DNA from: Streptomyces glomeratus
GTDB taxonomy: Bacteria; Actinomycetota; Actinomycetes; Streptomycetales; Streptomycetaceae
Length of the DNA: 64,000 bases
Direction of reading: 5' to 3'
Assembly: GCF_021462825.1 (NCBI RefSeq)
Contig: NZ_JAKEEB010000004.1
Location: forward strand, 124,001 to 188,000
Shown here in pieces: positions 16,434-26,649 of this stretch; the stretch's first letter is position 1; each line of letters opens with the position of its first letter. The translations under genes were made by a program, and so were the position numbers. The notes under the pieces were generated by a model that saw only the letters and a program-made list of their open reading frames with translations, was not told where the DNA came from and did no database searches.

Positions 16434-17735
16434 TTACTTGTCGAGGGAGTCGAGAGAGGGGCCGAGGATCCAGCTGGCGATCTCTCGGATCGCGCCGTCG
16501 CCGCCGGGGACGGTGGTGACCGCGCGTGCGGCGCCGCGCACGACGTCGTGGGCGCTCGCGACCGCCACGGGCCAGCCGACCAGGGCGAAGCACGGGAGGT
16601 CGTTGACGTCGTTGCCGACGTAGAGCACGCGCTCAGGCGCGATGCCCTGCTCCTCGCACCACCGCTTCAGTGCGAGGTCCTTCCGGTCGATGCCGTGCAG
16701 GACCGGGATCTTGAGCTTCCGGGCCCGTGCGGCGACGACCGGGTTCTGCTCCGTGGACAGGATCAGCATCGTCAGGCCGCTGCGGCGCAGCGCGGCGATA
16801 CCGAGGCCGTCCCCGCGGTGCACGGAGACGAACTCGCGTCCGTCGGAGTCGATCAGCACCCTGTCGTCGGTCTGGGTGCCGTCGAAGTCGAGTACGACCG
16901 CGTCGATGTCGGCGCGGGTCGGGAGGGCCCCGGGCCGCGCGGCGTCGAAGTGCGGCGCGAGGGCGCGGGCGCGGGCCAGATCGTGCGGGTCGTCGATCTC
17001 CAGCACACGGGCCGGGTCGGTGCGCACGAGTTCGGTGCGGCCGAAGAAGCGGTGCCGGTGCTCACGCAGCCCGGCGGCGTCCATCGCGTAGGCGGCGCCG
17101 GTCTCCAGCAGGTCCTGGGGCCGGTCCTGGCGGCGCGGCCGGAAGGACTTGTCGTGGTTGACGCCGTATCCGCCGTCGGTGGCCGTGGCGTTGGCGACCC
17201 GCGTGGCCCCTCCGACCTCGCCGGTGCGCTGGGAGCCGATGACGGGGGCGGGCTCGTCGGCGGCGTCGCGCCAGATGAAGCCGTGGAAGGGGGCCACGGT
17301 CAGCGCCGTGTCCGCGCCGTTCTCGACGACCGCGGCGACCACCCCGTCGACGTCCTCGCGGACCAGGAAGGGGCTGGTGCACTGGACCAGCAGCACCACG
17401 TCCACCGGCGAGCCGTGCAGCGCCTCGTGGGCGTCCATGGCGTGCAGGACCGCGTCCTCGGAGGTGGCGGTGTCGCCCGCGATGGCGGCGGGGCGCAGCA
17501 CGACCTCGGCGCCGGCCTCGCGGGCGGCGGCGGCGATCGCCTGGTCGTCGGTGGAGACCACGACGTCGGTGACGAGCCGGGCGGCCAGGCACTCGCGCAC
17601 GGCGCGGGCGACCAGGGGGACCCCGCCGACCGGGGCGAGGTTCTTCGCGGGCACACCCTTGGAGCCGCCGCGTGCGGGGATCACCGCGAGCACACGGCGC
17701 ACCGGCGACGCCTGTGTCGCTTCCGGGTTGGACAT
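16434..17735 (-). CDS. Fused CMP-nonulosonate synthetase and HAD phosphatase
   Basis: A 433-residue bifunctional enzyme. The N-terminal half (about 1-250) is a NeuA-type cytidylyltransferase with the nucleotide motif IPARGGSKGVPAKN, LLVQCTSPF and a long conserved acceptor-site region ending RFFGRTELVRTDPARVLEIDDPHDL. The C-terminal half (about 270-433) is a KdsC-like HAD phosphatase with motif I LDFDGTQTDD, motif II ILSTEQNP, Lys in GIDRKDLALK and motif IV YVGNDVNDLPC. It would dephosphorylate the sugar 9-phosphate and activate it as CMP-sugar. The ATG at 17735 has AAGGAG eight bases upstream; GTG at 17780 would overlap the previous stop by four. Domain fusion of this kind is known in vertebrate CMAS. 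Confidence 0.92.
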   Translation of the reverse strand: MSNPEATQASPVRRVLAVIPARGGSKGVPAKNLAPVGGVPLVARAVRECLAARLVTDVVVSTDDQAIAAAAREAGAEVVLRPAAIAGDTATSEDAVLHAMDAHEALHGSPVDVVLLVQCTSPFLVREDVDGVVAAVVENGADTALTVAPFHGFIWRDAADEPAPVIGSQRTGEVGGATRVANATATDGGYGVNHDKSFRPRRQDRPQDLLETGAAYAMDAAGLREHRHRFFGRTELVRTDPARVLEIDDPHDLARARALAPHFDAARPGALPTRADIDAVVLDFDGTQTDDRVLIDSDGREFVSVHRGDGLGIAALRRSGLTMLILSTEQNPVVAARARKLKIPVLHGIDRKDLALKRWCEEQGIAPERVLYVGNDVNDLPCFALVGWPVAVASAHDVVRGAARAVTTVPGGDGAIREIASWILGPSLDSLDK

Positions 17736-17776
17736 GGGTTCAGCTCCTTGGGGTGCTTGGCGTGGGGTCCGCTCGC

Positions 17777-19120
17777 TCACAGCTCCCCCATCCGCCGGAT
17801 CACGGGCGCCACGCGCTGCACTCCGTGGCGGTAGGCGCCGCGCGCGGCGCGGCGCACGATCTGGCGTACGGGGCTCGGCGCCTTGTCGGCGGCGGGAGCG
17901 CCGGGCAGCGGGCTGCCGTCCGGGGCGAGGTGGTGGCGGGCGAGGACACCGGGCAGATAGCCGGGCGCGGTGACGGGCGTGTAGTAGGGCGCGAGCGGCG
18001 GGAGTTCACCGGCGGCGAGCAGCTCGGTGATGCGCCGGCGCGCCTCGTCGAAGGCGGTCGCGTAGGAGCCGTCGGCGCCGACGCCCTGCCGGGCAACCCA
18101 CTCCGGGTCCGTCGCGGGCACGTGCCCGGCGTCGAGCTGGTCCCAGGAGGCGAGGCAGCCGGAGCCCACGAAATGGTGGTTGCCGAGCGCCTCCCGCACC
18201 CCGAGGTCGGTGAGGACGACGGTGGGGATACGGCGGTGCAGCGACTCCAGGGCGGCCGTCGAGCTGACGGTGACCAGCAGGTCGGTGTGGTCGAGGACCT
18301 CGCCCATGTTCCCGTACACCAGGCGGAAGTTGGCCGGAAGGTCCTCCTTCTGGGCCAGCTTCTGGTACGGCAGCTCCTCGATGTGCGTGGTGTGCTCGCC
18401 CGGCTTGGAGCGGAGCTTGAGGAGCACCTCGCGCTCGGGGTGCTTGCGCGCGTGCCGGATCAGCCTCTCCAGCAGGTATGTGCGGTCCTTGCGGCTCTCG
18501 GGCACGGAGGGCTGTGCGGCGAAGACGACCGTGTAGGGGTCCTTCTTCTCGTAGGCGGCGCCCCCGAGGAAGGGCAGCGCCACCTCGGTCACCGACGAGG
18601 CGTCGGCGCCCACCCCCTCGTAGACCGCCCGGAAACGCTCGGCGTCCTGACGGGAGTTGGCGAGCACGAGGTCCGCGCCGTGACGCAGCAGCAGGCCGTC
18701 GGCGAGCTTCTCGTAGACGACGCCGACATAGCCCGTGACGACCACGGGGCGCCGTGCGCGTCCCTGCCAGGCGTGGGCGAGCCCGTGCAGCATCGCCTGG
18801 ACACCGCCGCCGACGAGGGCGAGCACGAGGACGTCGTAGGTCTCCTTCGTCATCTCGCGCAGGAACTCGACGGCGGTCACCTCGCGGAGGGAGTCCGCGC
18901 GGACGCCGACCTCTTCGAGCTGGCGGGCGGTGGGGGTGGCACGGCCCCTCAGGAGGAAGCCGTCGAGCCGTATGACCGAATCGGCCGTTCTGCTCGACTT
19001 GTCGGACTCGGTGAATTCCGCCGGCGAGATGCGGTTCGCGGTGAGCGCGCCCCATTTCCACCGGGTATCGGAATCGGCTAGGACGGCGACCCGAAGGGAC
19101 TTCGTGGTACTTGCTGGCAC
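17777..19120 (-). CDS. Putative glycosyltransferase (DUF6716-type) of the polymer cluster
   Basis: A 447-residue protein that in related streptomycetes I remember being labelled DUF6716 putative glycosyltransferase. It begins with a Rossmann-like strand (RVAVLADSDTRWKWG), has a second at YDVLVLALVGGGVQAM and PVVVTGYVGVVYEKLADGLLLR, and a C-terminal nucleotide-sugar-like half with EVLLKLRSKPGEHTTH, LLVTVSSTAALESLHR and VVLTDLGVREALGNHHFVGSG; this resembles the CDP-glycerol/polysialyl-transferase GT-B pattern. GTG at 19120 is chosen because the first conserved strand follows it; no convincing ribosome-binding site is seen. It is the first gene of the minus-strand polymer operon, divergent from the GT2 gene. 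Confidence 0.65.
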   Translation of the reverse strand: MPASTTKSLRVAVLADSDTRWKWGALTANRISPAEFTESDKSSRTADSVIRLDGFLLRGRATPTARQLEEVGVRADSLREVTAVEFLREMTKETYDVLVLALVGGGVQAMLHGLAHAWQGRARRPVVVTGYVGVVYEKLADGLLLRHGADLVLANSRQDAERFRAVYEGVGADASSVTEVALPFLGGAAYEKKDPYTVVFAAQPSVPESRKDRTYLLERLIRHARKHPEREVLLKLRSKPGEHTTHIEELPYQKLAQKEDLPANFRLVYGNMGEVLDHTDLLVTVSSTAALESLHRRIPTVVLTDLGVREALGNHHFVGSGCLASWDQLDAGHVPATDPEWVARQGVGADGSYATAFDEARRRITELLAAGELPPLAPYYTPVTAPGYLPGVLARHHLAPDGSPLPGAPAADKAPSPVRQIVRRAARGAYRHGVQRVAPVIRRMGEL

Positions 19121-19305
19121 ATCGAAGACGCTAGGAAGCGATTCCGATGCGCAGCCCAACCGGAATACAACAAAGGGTTAACAGCACGCCGCCGAACGGC
19201 GAATCGGGGCGTGAAACACGTGCGAAACAGCTGGGTTCACTGTTCCGCCACGCGTCGTTCACCTGACATCAAGCCGACGGTCAAGACGAATGCCGGGCCG
19301 CCGCC

Positions 19306-19321
19306 TAACGTCACAGGGGTG
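19306..19321 (+). promoter_or_regulatory. -10-like hexamer placing a leaderless start for the GT2 gene
   Basis: TAACGT at 19306-19311 lies eight bases before the GTG at 19319, the spacing expected if transcription begins at or next to the start codon. No separate Shine-Dalgarno is present (AGGGG directly abuts the codon). A convincing -35 hexamer is not seen. The whole divergent gap 19121-19318 serves both polymer operons. Confidence 0.35.
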
Positions 19322-20296
19322 GTCAAGCTCTCCGTCATCGTGCCGTTCTACAACGTGCAGCAATACGCGCCAGACACCCTGAAGAGCCTGCGTGCGAACG
19401 CACGTGAGGACTTCGAATTCATTCTCGTCGACGACTGCTCGCGCGACGAGACCCCGGACATCCTCGCGCGCGCCGAGCACGAGCTGCCAGGCGCGGTGTA
19501 TGTCCGCCACGAGAAGAACGGAGGGCTGGCCACCGCACGCAACACCGGGATCGACAAGGCGCGCGGCGAGTACCTCACGTTCCTCGACGGGGACGACTGG
19601 CTCGCTCCCGGCTACTACCCCCAACTCATCTCTGCAATCGAGGAGTTGGGCTGCGACTTCATCCGCACCGACCATGTCCAGGCCACCGCCCGGGCACGCT
19701 CCATCCACCGGGTGCCGCACGGCCGGCGCGGCGTGGTGATGAACCCGCGCGACGCCATCCTGCCCGCCGACCGCTCCACCTCCGTCGACTACGCGTACGC
19801 ATGGGCGGGCGCCTACCACCGCCGGCTCGTCGACCGCGGTCTGCTGCACTTCACCGACGGACTGCGCACGGCCGAGGACCGGCCGTGGATCTGGAAACTG
19901 CACCGCGAGGCGGAATCCTTCGCCGCGGTGGGGCTGCTCGGTGTCTTCTACCGGCGTGGTGTCGCCTCCTCGCTCACCCAGATCGGTGATGTTCGACAGC
20001 TCGACTTCATTCGTGCGTTCGATCAGGTGGTGGCCGAAACAGCCACGGACCAGGACGCGGATAAACTCCTCCCCAAAGCCGTTCGCACATATTGCGCAAT
20101 CATTTCCCACCATCTGGGATCCATCGAAAGGTTCGAACCGGCGGTGGCACGGAAACTGAAGTCGATGAGTGCTGTCGCGCTGCGGCGCATGCCGCAGGAC
20201 GTACTCGAGGAGGCCCTCGACTCCATGGACATCCAGCGCGCCTCGCGCCTGCGCCGGCTGCGCCGCCGTCCCGCCTCCTCGGGGGTGGCCGCGTGA
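19319..20296 (+). CDS. GT2-family glycosyltransferase of the polymer cluster
   Basis: A 325-residue GT-A fold transferase. The hallmark KLSVIVPFYNVQQYAPDTLKSL is at the N-terminus, followed by FEFILVDDCSRDETPDIL, GGLATARNTGIDKARGEYLTFLDGDDW (the DxD metal motif) and the acidic stretch TAEDRPWIWKL as the likely catalytic base region. It should transfer a sugar from a nucleotide donor onto the lipid-linked or growing wall polymer on the cytoplasmic side. GTG at 19319 is favoured. Between about 19990 and 20170 codons become AT-richer (GAT AAA, ACA TAT, ATC ATT), unlike its neighbours. The stop shares GTGA with the next gene. Confidence 0.88.
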   Translation: MVKLSVIVPFYNVQQYAPDTLKSLRANAREDFEFILVDDCSRDETPDILARAEHELPGAVYVRHEKNGGLATARNTGIDKARGEYLTFLDGDDWLAPGYYPQLISAIEELGCDFIRTDHVQATARARSIHRVPHGRRGVVMNPRDAILPADRSTSVDYAYAWAGAYHRRLVDRGLLHFTDGLRTAEDRPWIWKLHREAESFAAVGLLGVFYRRGVASSLTQIGDVRQLDFIRAFDQVVAETATDQDADKLLPKAVRTYCAIISHHLGSIERFEPAVARKLKSMSAVALRRMPQDVLEEALDSMDIQRASRLRRLRRRPASSGVAA

Positions 20297-21633
20297 CGAC
20301 GCAGATCTTCCTGGCGTCGACGCTGTACGGCACCGCGACCCTGGCCGCGGCGCTGGACAGCGACTGCTTCGCGCCCGCCGACCGGCGCATACTCCTCGTC
20401 TGCAACAACGCCGCGACGCCCGAGACGACGCCCGGCCTGGACGAGATGCCCGGCTTCGAGCACCTGCGCGACCGCTTCGACGACGTCGTCTCCTGGAACG
20501 AGACCATCTCCCCGTTCCACCCGGGCGGCTGGGCCCCGCGGCTGGACGACGTCCCCCTGTGGGAACGGCACCTGAGGCTCGTCTGGAACCTCGGCGACGA
20601 CGACATCGAACTGGCCGTCGAGTCGATCCAGGTCAACCCGGCACTCGGGGTCTGCCAGATCTTCACCGGGGCGCCCGTCACGGTGTACGCGGACGGCCTG
20701 ATGAGCTACGGCCCCACCCGCAACAAGATCGACCCGCTGGTCGGCACCCGCGTCGACCGTCTGCTCCACCTGGACCTGGTGCCCGGCCTGAAGCCGCTGC
20801 TGCTCACCGAGTTCGGGGTCGAGCCGGAGATCGTGCCGACGGACGCGTTCGCCAAGGTGCTCACCGAACTGGAGAACACCGGCGAGGCGCTGCCGTCCCT
20901 GGACGCGCCGGCGCTGCTACTGGGCCAGTACCTCTCCGCGCTCGGCATCCTCACCGCCGAGGAGGAGGAGGACCTGCACGTACGGATGCTGAAGGGCGCG
21001 GTCGCGCTCGGGCACACGCGCGTGGTGTTCAAGCCGCACCCGACGGCCCCGGCCCGCTGGTCGCGCCTCCTGGAGAAGGAGGCGGAGAAGCTCGGCGCCG
21101 AACTGACGGTGCTCGACACCCCCGTCCTCGCCGAGGTCCTCTACCAGCACATGCGTCCGGCGCTGGTCGTGGGCTGCTTCTCGACGGCTCTGCTCACCGC
21201 CTCCGCGCTCTACGGCCTCCCGGTCGCCCGCATCGGCACCGAGACCCTTCTGGAGCGGCTGACGCCCTACGAGAACAGCAACCGCATCCCCGTCACGATC
21301 GTCGACGCGCTGCTGCCGGAGCTGTCCAACCGCAAGGCGGTCACCAGCCGGCGCCAGGGCATGGACGTCGCGGCGCTCAACGCACTGGTGCGCGCCGTGG
21401 GCTTCGCCATGCAGCCGAAGATCTACCCGGATCTGCGCGCCGAGGCCGAGGCCTATCTGACCAGGCATCTCGGCCCGCATACCTGGCGGTACTTCAAGCG
21501 ACGGCGGCTCACCTCGCTGGCGCTGCCCGGCGGGATTCCCGTCCAGCTCGCGTTCATCCCGCGCAACGCCACCGTCCGCCGGGTCGCCCGTCGGGCCCGC
21601 GAGCTGCGCCGGGGCGCGGGCACCAAGCGCTGA
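20293..21633 (+). CDS. Alpha-2,8-polysialyltransferase-like glycosyltransferase
   Basis: A 446-residue protein resembling the POLYST family (PF07388-type, seen in capsule clusters). Features: FLASTLYGTATLAAALD at the N-terminus, ILLVCNNAATPET, VYADGLMSYGPTRNKI, the acceptor loop LLGQYLSALGILTAEEEE, RVVFKPHPTAPARWS with the conserved HP motif, and LVVGCFSTALLTASALYGLPVARIG with the SS/ST motif. The HP and S/T motifs bind the CMP moiety in bacterial sialyl- and polysialyltransferases. It would polymerise CMP-nonulosonate units. The GTG at 20293 overlaps the GT2 stop by four bases, so translation is coupled. The C-terminal 30 residues are strongly basic, suggesting membrane or polymer contact. 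Confidence 0.82.
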   Translation: MTTQIFLASTLYGTATLAAALDSDCFAPADRRILLVCNNAATPETTPGLDEMPGFEHLRDRFDDVVSWNETISPFHPGGWAPRLDDVPLWERHLRLVWNLGDDDIELAVESIQVNPALGVCQIFTGAPVTVYADGLMSYGPTRNKIDPLVGTRVDRLLHLDLVPGLKPLLLTEFGVEPEIVPTDAFAKVLTELENTGEALPSLDAPALLLGQYLSALGILTAEEEEDLHVRMLKGAVALGHTRVVFKPHPTAPARWSRLLEKEAEKLGAELTVLDTPVLAEVLYQHMRPALVVGCFSTALLTASALYGLPVARIGTETLLERLTPYENSNRIPVTIVDALLPELSNRKAVTSRRQGMDVAALNALVRAVGFAMQPKIYPDLRAEAEAYLTRHLGPHTWRYFKRRRLTSLALPGGIPVQLAFIPRNATVRRVARRARELRRGAGTKR

Positions 21634-21830
21634 GGCGCACCACCGTGGCCTACGACGGCGTCCCCCCGTCCCCTCGCCGGAACGGGGGCGCCGTACGGCC
21701 CCCTTCACCACAGGAACGTTTCCGTCCGGGCGTCATGGACCGGAGCTCACCGGCCGGGCGCAGCGCGCCTGCCGTGTACCACCCCGTGACAGCACGTCCT
21801 CCATCTGCTGCCTCGCTGAGAGAGTCCGGC

Positions 21831-23006
21831 ATGACCACCTCCGACCAGTCCATCGCCACCAGCCCCCTCCGGGAGTCCATACCCGCCCGGCCTCCCGCCG
21901 CCGACGTGCCTCCCGGGCCCACCACCCCCGTACGGCCCCGCTCCGGCGGATCCCGGCTGCGCGCCCTGGACGGGCTGCGGCTGGTGGCCGCGCTGATGGT
22001 GGCGGCCTACCACTACGGCGGCCGTGACGGCGAGGTCACCCGGGCCTGGGGCAGCTCGCCCCGGTACCAGTTCCCCACCCTGCACTCCTACTTCGCCTAC
22101 GGCTGTCTGGGCGTGCAGGTGTTCTTCGTGATCAGCGGCTTCGTGATCTGCATGAGCGGCTGGGGGCGCACCCTGCGCTCGTTCTTCGCCTCCCGCGTCT
22201 CCCGGCTGATGCCCGCGTACTGGGCCGCGATCATTCTGGTGACGGCGGTGTTCGCGCTGCCGGTGGTGGCGTACCAGGCGGTCTCGCCGAGCGACGCACT
22301 GGTGAACCTGACGTTGCTTCAGCAGCCGCTCGGCGTCAACCGTGTGCTCGGCGTCTGCTGGACCCTGTGGGCGGAGATACGGTTCTACGCCCTGTTCGCC
22401 CTGTGCATCGTGCTGCCGGGCGCGAACCGTCGCCGTGTGATCCTGTTCTGCGCCTGCTGGACCCTGGCGGCGGCGATCGCGCAGGGCGCCCACCAGCCGC
22501 TGCTGAACATCGTCCTGATGCCCGAATACGCGCCGTTCTTCATCGGCGGCATCGGCCTGTACCTCGTGCACCGCGACCGGCGCGACGCGTACGCCTGGGG
22601 CATCGTGGCCGTGAGCTGGCTCATAGGCCAGCACTACGCGGTGCAGAGGCTGTGGCACGCCCCGCACGCGCCCGGCTTCTCCTACCGCACCGCCTTCGGC
22701 ATCGTCCTGGTCGTCACCCTGGGCTTCCTCGCCGTCGCCGCGATCGCGCTGGGCCGGCTCGACTGGGCGAACTGGCGCTGGCTGACGGTCGCGGGCGCGC
22801 TGACGTACCCCTTCTACCTCGTCCACGAGCATCTGGGCTGGGTCGTCATACACGCCCTGCACCGGGGGCTGGGCATCCCGTCCTACGGCACGTTCCTGCT
22901 GACGGTCGCCACCATGCTGCTGCTGGCGTGGCTGCTCAACCGGTTCGTGGAGGAGCGGCTCACACCGAGGATGCGCTCGGCCCTGAACCGGCCGAGGCCC
23001 CTCTGA
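21831..23006 (+). CDS. Acyltransferase-3 family membrane O-acyltransferase
   Basis: A 391-residue integral membrane protein of the OafA/AT3 family, which transfers acyl groups (often acetyl) to sugars of cell-surface polymers. After a Pro-rich cytosolic tail of about 40 residues it shows RLRALDGLRLVAALMVAAYHYGG with the conserved R/H of the family, GVQVFFVISGFVI, SRVSRLMPAYWAA and a C-terminal YPFYLVHEHLG motif, with roughly ten transmembrane segments. Placed last in the plus-strand polymer operon, it probably O-acetylates the nonulosonate polymer. The ATG at 21831 has only a weak GAGAG upstream; an in-frame ATG at 21735 exists. Confidence 0.88.
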   Translation: MTTSDQSIATSPLRESIPARPPAADVPPGPTTPVRPRSGGSRLRALDGLRLVAALMVAAYHYGGRDGEVTRAWGSSPRYQFPTLHSYFAYGCLGVQVFFVISGFVICMSGWGRTLRSFFASRVSRLMPAYWAAIILVTAVFALPVVAYQAVSPSDALVNLTLLQQPLGVNRVLGVCWTLWAEIRFYALFALCIVLPGANRRRVILFCACWTLAAAIAQGAHQPLLNIVLMPEYAPFFIGGIGLYLVHRDRRDAYAWGIVAVSWLIGQHYAVQRLWHAPHAPGFSYRTAFGIVLVVTLGFLAVAAIALGRLDWANWRWLTVAGALTYPFYLVHEHLGWVVIHALHRGLGIPSYGTFLLTVATMLLLAWLLNRFVEERLTPRMRSALNRPRPL

Positions 23007-23023
23007 CCGGGCACCGGAACCGG

Positions 23024-23047
23024 GCCGTCCTGATCCGCCCGGACGGC
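23024..23047. terminator. Hairpin between convergent acyltransferase and LysE-type gene
   Basis: Arms GCCGTCC and GGACGGC with a 10-base loop, 18 bp after the acyltransferase stop and touching the first base of the convergent stop codon. Confidence 0.55.
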
Positions 23048-23700
23048 TACGCGCTCGCCAGCGACAGCTTCACCGCGAAGCCCAGGAAGAGGGCGCCCGC
23101 GGCCGAGGTGGCCCCCGCCGACAGACGCTTGCGCCGGCGGAAGGCCGCCGCCAGGCGCGTGCCGCTGAATATCAGCGCGGTCAGGTAGAGGAAGCTGGCG
23201 AGCTGGGCGAAGGCGCCGAGAACGACGAAGGAGAGCGCCGGGTAGGCGTACCCCGGGTCGACGAACTGCACGAAGAAGGCGACGAAGAAGAGAATCGCCT
23301 TGGGGTTGAACAGGCTGATCACCAGAGCGCGGCGGTAGGGCCGCTCCACGGCGGTGGCCGTGGCGGCCGGGGCCTCCTCCGGGCCCTTCTCCCGTCGTGT
23401 CCGCCACATCGTCCACGCGGCGCGCAGCATCCCGATCGCGAGCCACGTCAGGTACCCGGCCCCTGCGTACTTCACGATCCCGAACAGCACGGCGTTCGCC
23501 TTGAGCAGCGAGGCGACTCCGGCCGCGGACAGCGTCATCAGCACGGTGTCCCCGCACCACACCCCGGCTGCCGCGGTGTACCCGGCGCGCACTCCGCGCC
23601 GGGCCGCGACGGAGAGCACGTACAGGGAGTTGGGCCCGGGCAGGAGCACGATCAGGACGAGTCCTGCCAGGTAGGTGGGGAGATCGATGACGCCGAACAT
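23047..23700 (-). CDS. LysE/RhtB-family amino-acid exporter (LeuE-like)
   Basis: A 217-residue membrane exporter. The N-terminal LysE signature LPTYLAGLVLIVLLPGPNSLYVLSVAARRG is clear; further hydrophobic segments (VLMTLSAAGVASLL, YLTWLAIGMLRAAW, FFVAFFVQFV, FAQLASFLYLTALI and the C-terminal GALFLGFAVKLSLA) give the usual six. FNPKAILFF is the family's second motif. By the DUF-like segment order it is closest to LeuE-type leucine exporters, but substrate is not proven. The start is taken at ATG 23700, just before the conserved region; GTG at 23730 would add ten residues. A 9-bp dyad lies immediately upstream. Confidence 0.9.
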   Translation of the reverse strand: MFGVIDLPTYLAGLVLIVLLPGPNSLYVLSVAARRGVRAGYTAAAGVWCGDTVLMTLSAAGVASLLKANAVLFGIVKYAGAGYLTWLAIGMLRAAWTMWRTRREKGPEEAPAATATAVERPYRRALVISLFNPKAILFFVAFFVQFVDPGYAYPALSFVVLGAFAQLASFLYLTALIFSGTRLAAAFRRRKRLSAGATSAAGALFLGFAVKLSLASA

Positions 23701-23705
23701 GGAAA

Positions 23706-23733
23706 GGAGTGTCGCACGGGGGTACGACACTCC
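23706..23733. promoter_or_regulatory. 9-bp inverted repeat at the LysE-type start (operator or mRNA hairpin)
   Basis: GGAGTGTCG (23706-23714) and CGACACTCC (23725-23733) are perfect inverted repeats with a 10-bp spacer, beginning five bases before the start codon. The dyad could bind a dimeric regulator, or in the mRNA could fold over the initiation region. Confidence 0.5.
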
Positions 23734-23759
23734 GATTCCGGGTGCCGGGGGCGAGACGG

Positions 23760-23939
23760 TCAGCCGTGGCCGTCGAGGAGGGTGTCGACGCAGAGTTCGA
23801 CGCGGACGCCGACGCTCTCCGGCACGGGCACGCTCTGGCCGCGCCTGAAGCTCTGGGGGGCGGGGTACTTGCCGTCGACCGGGTCGGTGTGGAGAAGCAC
23901 CACATCGTGCTCACGGTCCACGACGAGGTAGGCCGGGAC
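23760..23939 (-). pseudogene. C-terminal remnant of a Uma2-family gene
   Basis: Read on the minus strand, about 58 residues ending in TGA at 23760 match the end of Uma2 proteins: VPAYLVVDREHDVVLLHTDP, then GKYPAPQSFRRGQSVPVPE and VELCVDTLLDGHG. The first strand corresponds to VPVFLIVDRRHRRLHVLTDP in the intact copy at 38162-38758. The N-terminal two thirds, including the catalytic region, are missing, and there is no start codon before the homology begins next to the end of the mutase gene. It is a decayed fragment. Confidence 0.75.
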
Positions 23940-23959
23940 CTACGGACGGATCGTCCGGC

Positions 23960-25540
<1,581 letters not shown>

Positions 25541-25796
25541 GGTGTGTGCCTCCGCGTTGCTTCGCTGCTTCGTTACTCGGCTTGGTGACCCGGCTTTGGT
25601 TACTCGCCAGTACGGCGACCCTCGCCACGGACTGTAGCGGCGGCCGTGCGCCCGGTGGAGGGCCGTCGGCTGGGACCTTGCTCACAACCATGCCCCCTGG
25701 TTCGGCAGCGGTCACGCAGGGGGAGCATCTCGGGGACACGACGGGACACCGGGGGCGGTGTGCCGACAGGGGTGACCAGGTGCAGGGGGAGCGGGC

Positions 25797-26627
25797 ATGC
25801 GTACTCAACGCTTCGGACGATCGCTTGCCGCAGTGGCCGGGGCGGCCGTGCTCGCCGTCGCCGCCGGTTGCACGGTACAGCCCGGGGACGCGAACGGGGG
25901 CGACGGCAAGCGCCGTTCACCGGTGCACATCGATATCCCGCACACCCCCTCCGCGGCCGGCACCCAGGACGCCGCACCCGCCCCGGGGCACTCGTCCGCC
26001 GCCCTGTGGGCGCGCGGGGACTCGGGCCCTCGGGTACGCGAGCTGCAGGCCCGGCTGCGCCAGGTCGCCTGGCTCTTCGACGGACCGACCGGGACGTACG
26101 ACGATCTCACCGAGAACGCCGTGAAGGGCTTCCAGGGCAAGCGGGGGCTGCCGCGGACGGGCGAGGTCGACCCGGTCACCTGGCAGCGGCTGCTGAGGAT
26201 GACGCACAAGCCCGGGACATGGGAGCTGTACCTGATGGGCGGGCAGCCGGCCGCCGCGCCGGATCCGCGCTGCAGGACGGGCCGGGTGCTGTGCATCAGC
26301 AAGAGGAGCCGGACGCTGCGCTGGATGATCGACGGACGGACGGTCTCGACGATGGCGGTCCGGTTCGGCACGCAGTACACGCCCACCCGCGAGGGTGTGT
26401 TCCGGATCTACTGGAAGTCGCGCCACCACGTGTCCACGCTCTACGACGCACCGATGCCGTACGCGATGTTCTTCAGCGGCGGCCAGGCGGTGCACTACTC
26501 GTACGACTTCGCGGCACGCGGATACGCCGGAGGCTCCCACGGCTGTGTGAACGTGCGGGACGAGGCCGCGATCGCGGCGCTGTTCTCCCAGGTGAGGACC
26601 GGCGACAAGGTGGTCGTGCACTGGTGA
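25797..26627 (+). CDS. L,D-transpeptidase lipoprotein with peptidoglycan-binding domain
   Basis: A 276-residue cell-wall enzyme. A lipoprotein signal ends AVLAVAAGCTV (Cys about 25). A PG_binding_1 domain (about 70-135; GDSGPRVRELQARLRQVAWLF and AVKGFQGKRGLPRTGEVDPVTW) is followed by a YkuD domain (about 160-276) with the catalytic motif GGSHGCVNV, in which His and Cys are both present. It would make 3-3 cross-links in peptidoglycan or attach proteins to it, outside the membrane. GGGGGAG lies five bases before the ATG. A strong hairpin follows the gene. The stretch 25541-25796 before it holds no gene. Confidence 0.93.
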   Translation: MRTQRFGRSLAAVAGAAVLAVAAGCTVQPGDANGGDGKRRSPVHIDIPHTPSAAGTQDAAPAPGHSSAALWARGDSGPRVRELQARLRQVAWLFDGPTGTYDDLTENAVKGFQGKRGLPRTGEVDPVTWQRLLRMTHKPGTWELYLMGGQPAAAPDPRCRTGRVLCISKRSRTLRWMIDGRTVSTMAVRFGTQYTPTREGVFRIYWKSRHHVSTLYDAPMPYAMFFSGGQAVHYSYDFAARGYAGGSHGCVNVRDEAAIAALFSQVRTGDKVVVHW

Positions 26628-26649
26628 GAGGGTCCGGCGGAGTGAGTGG

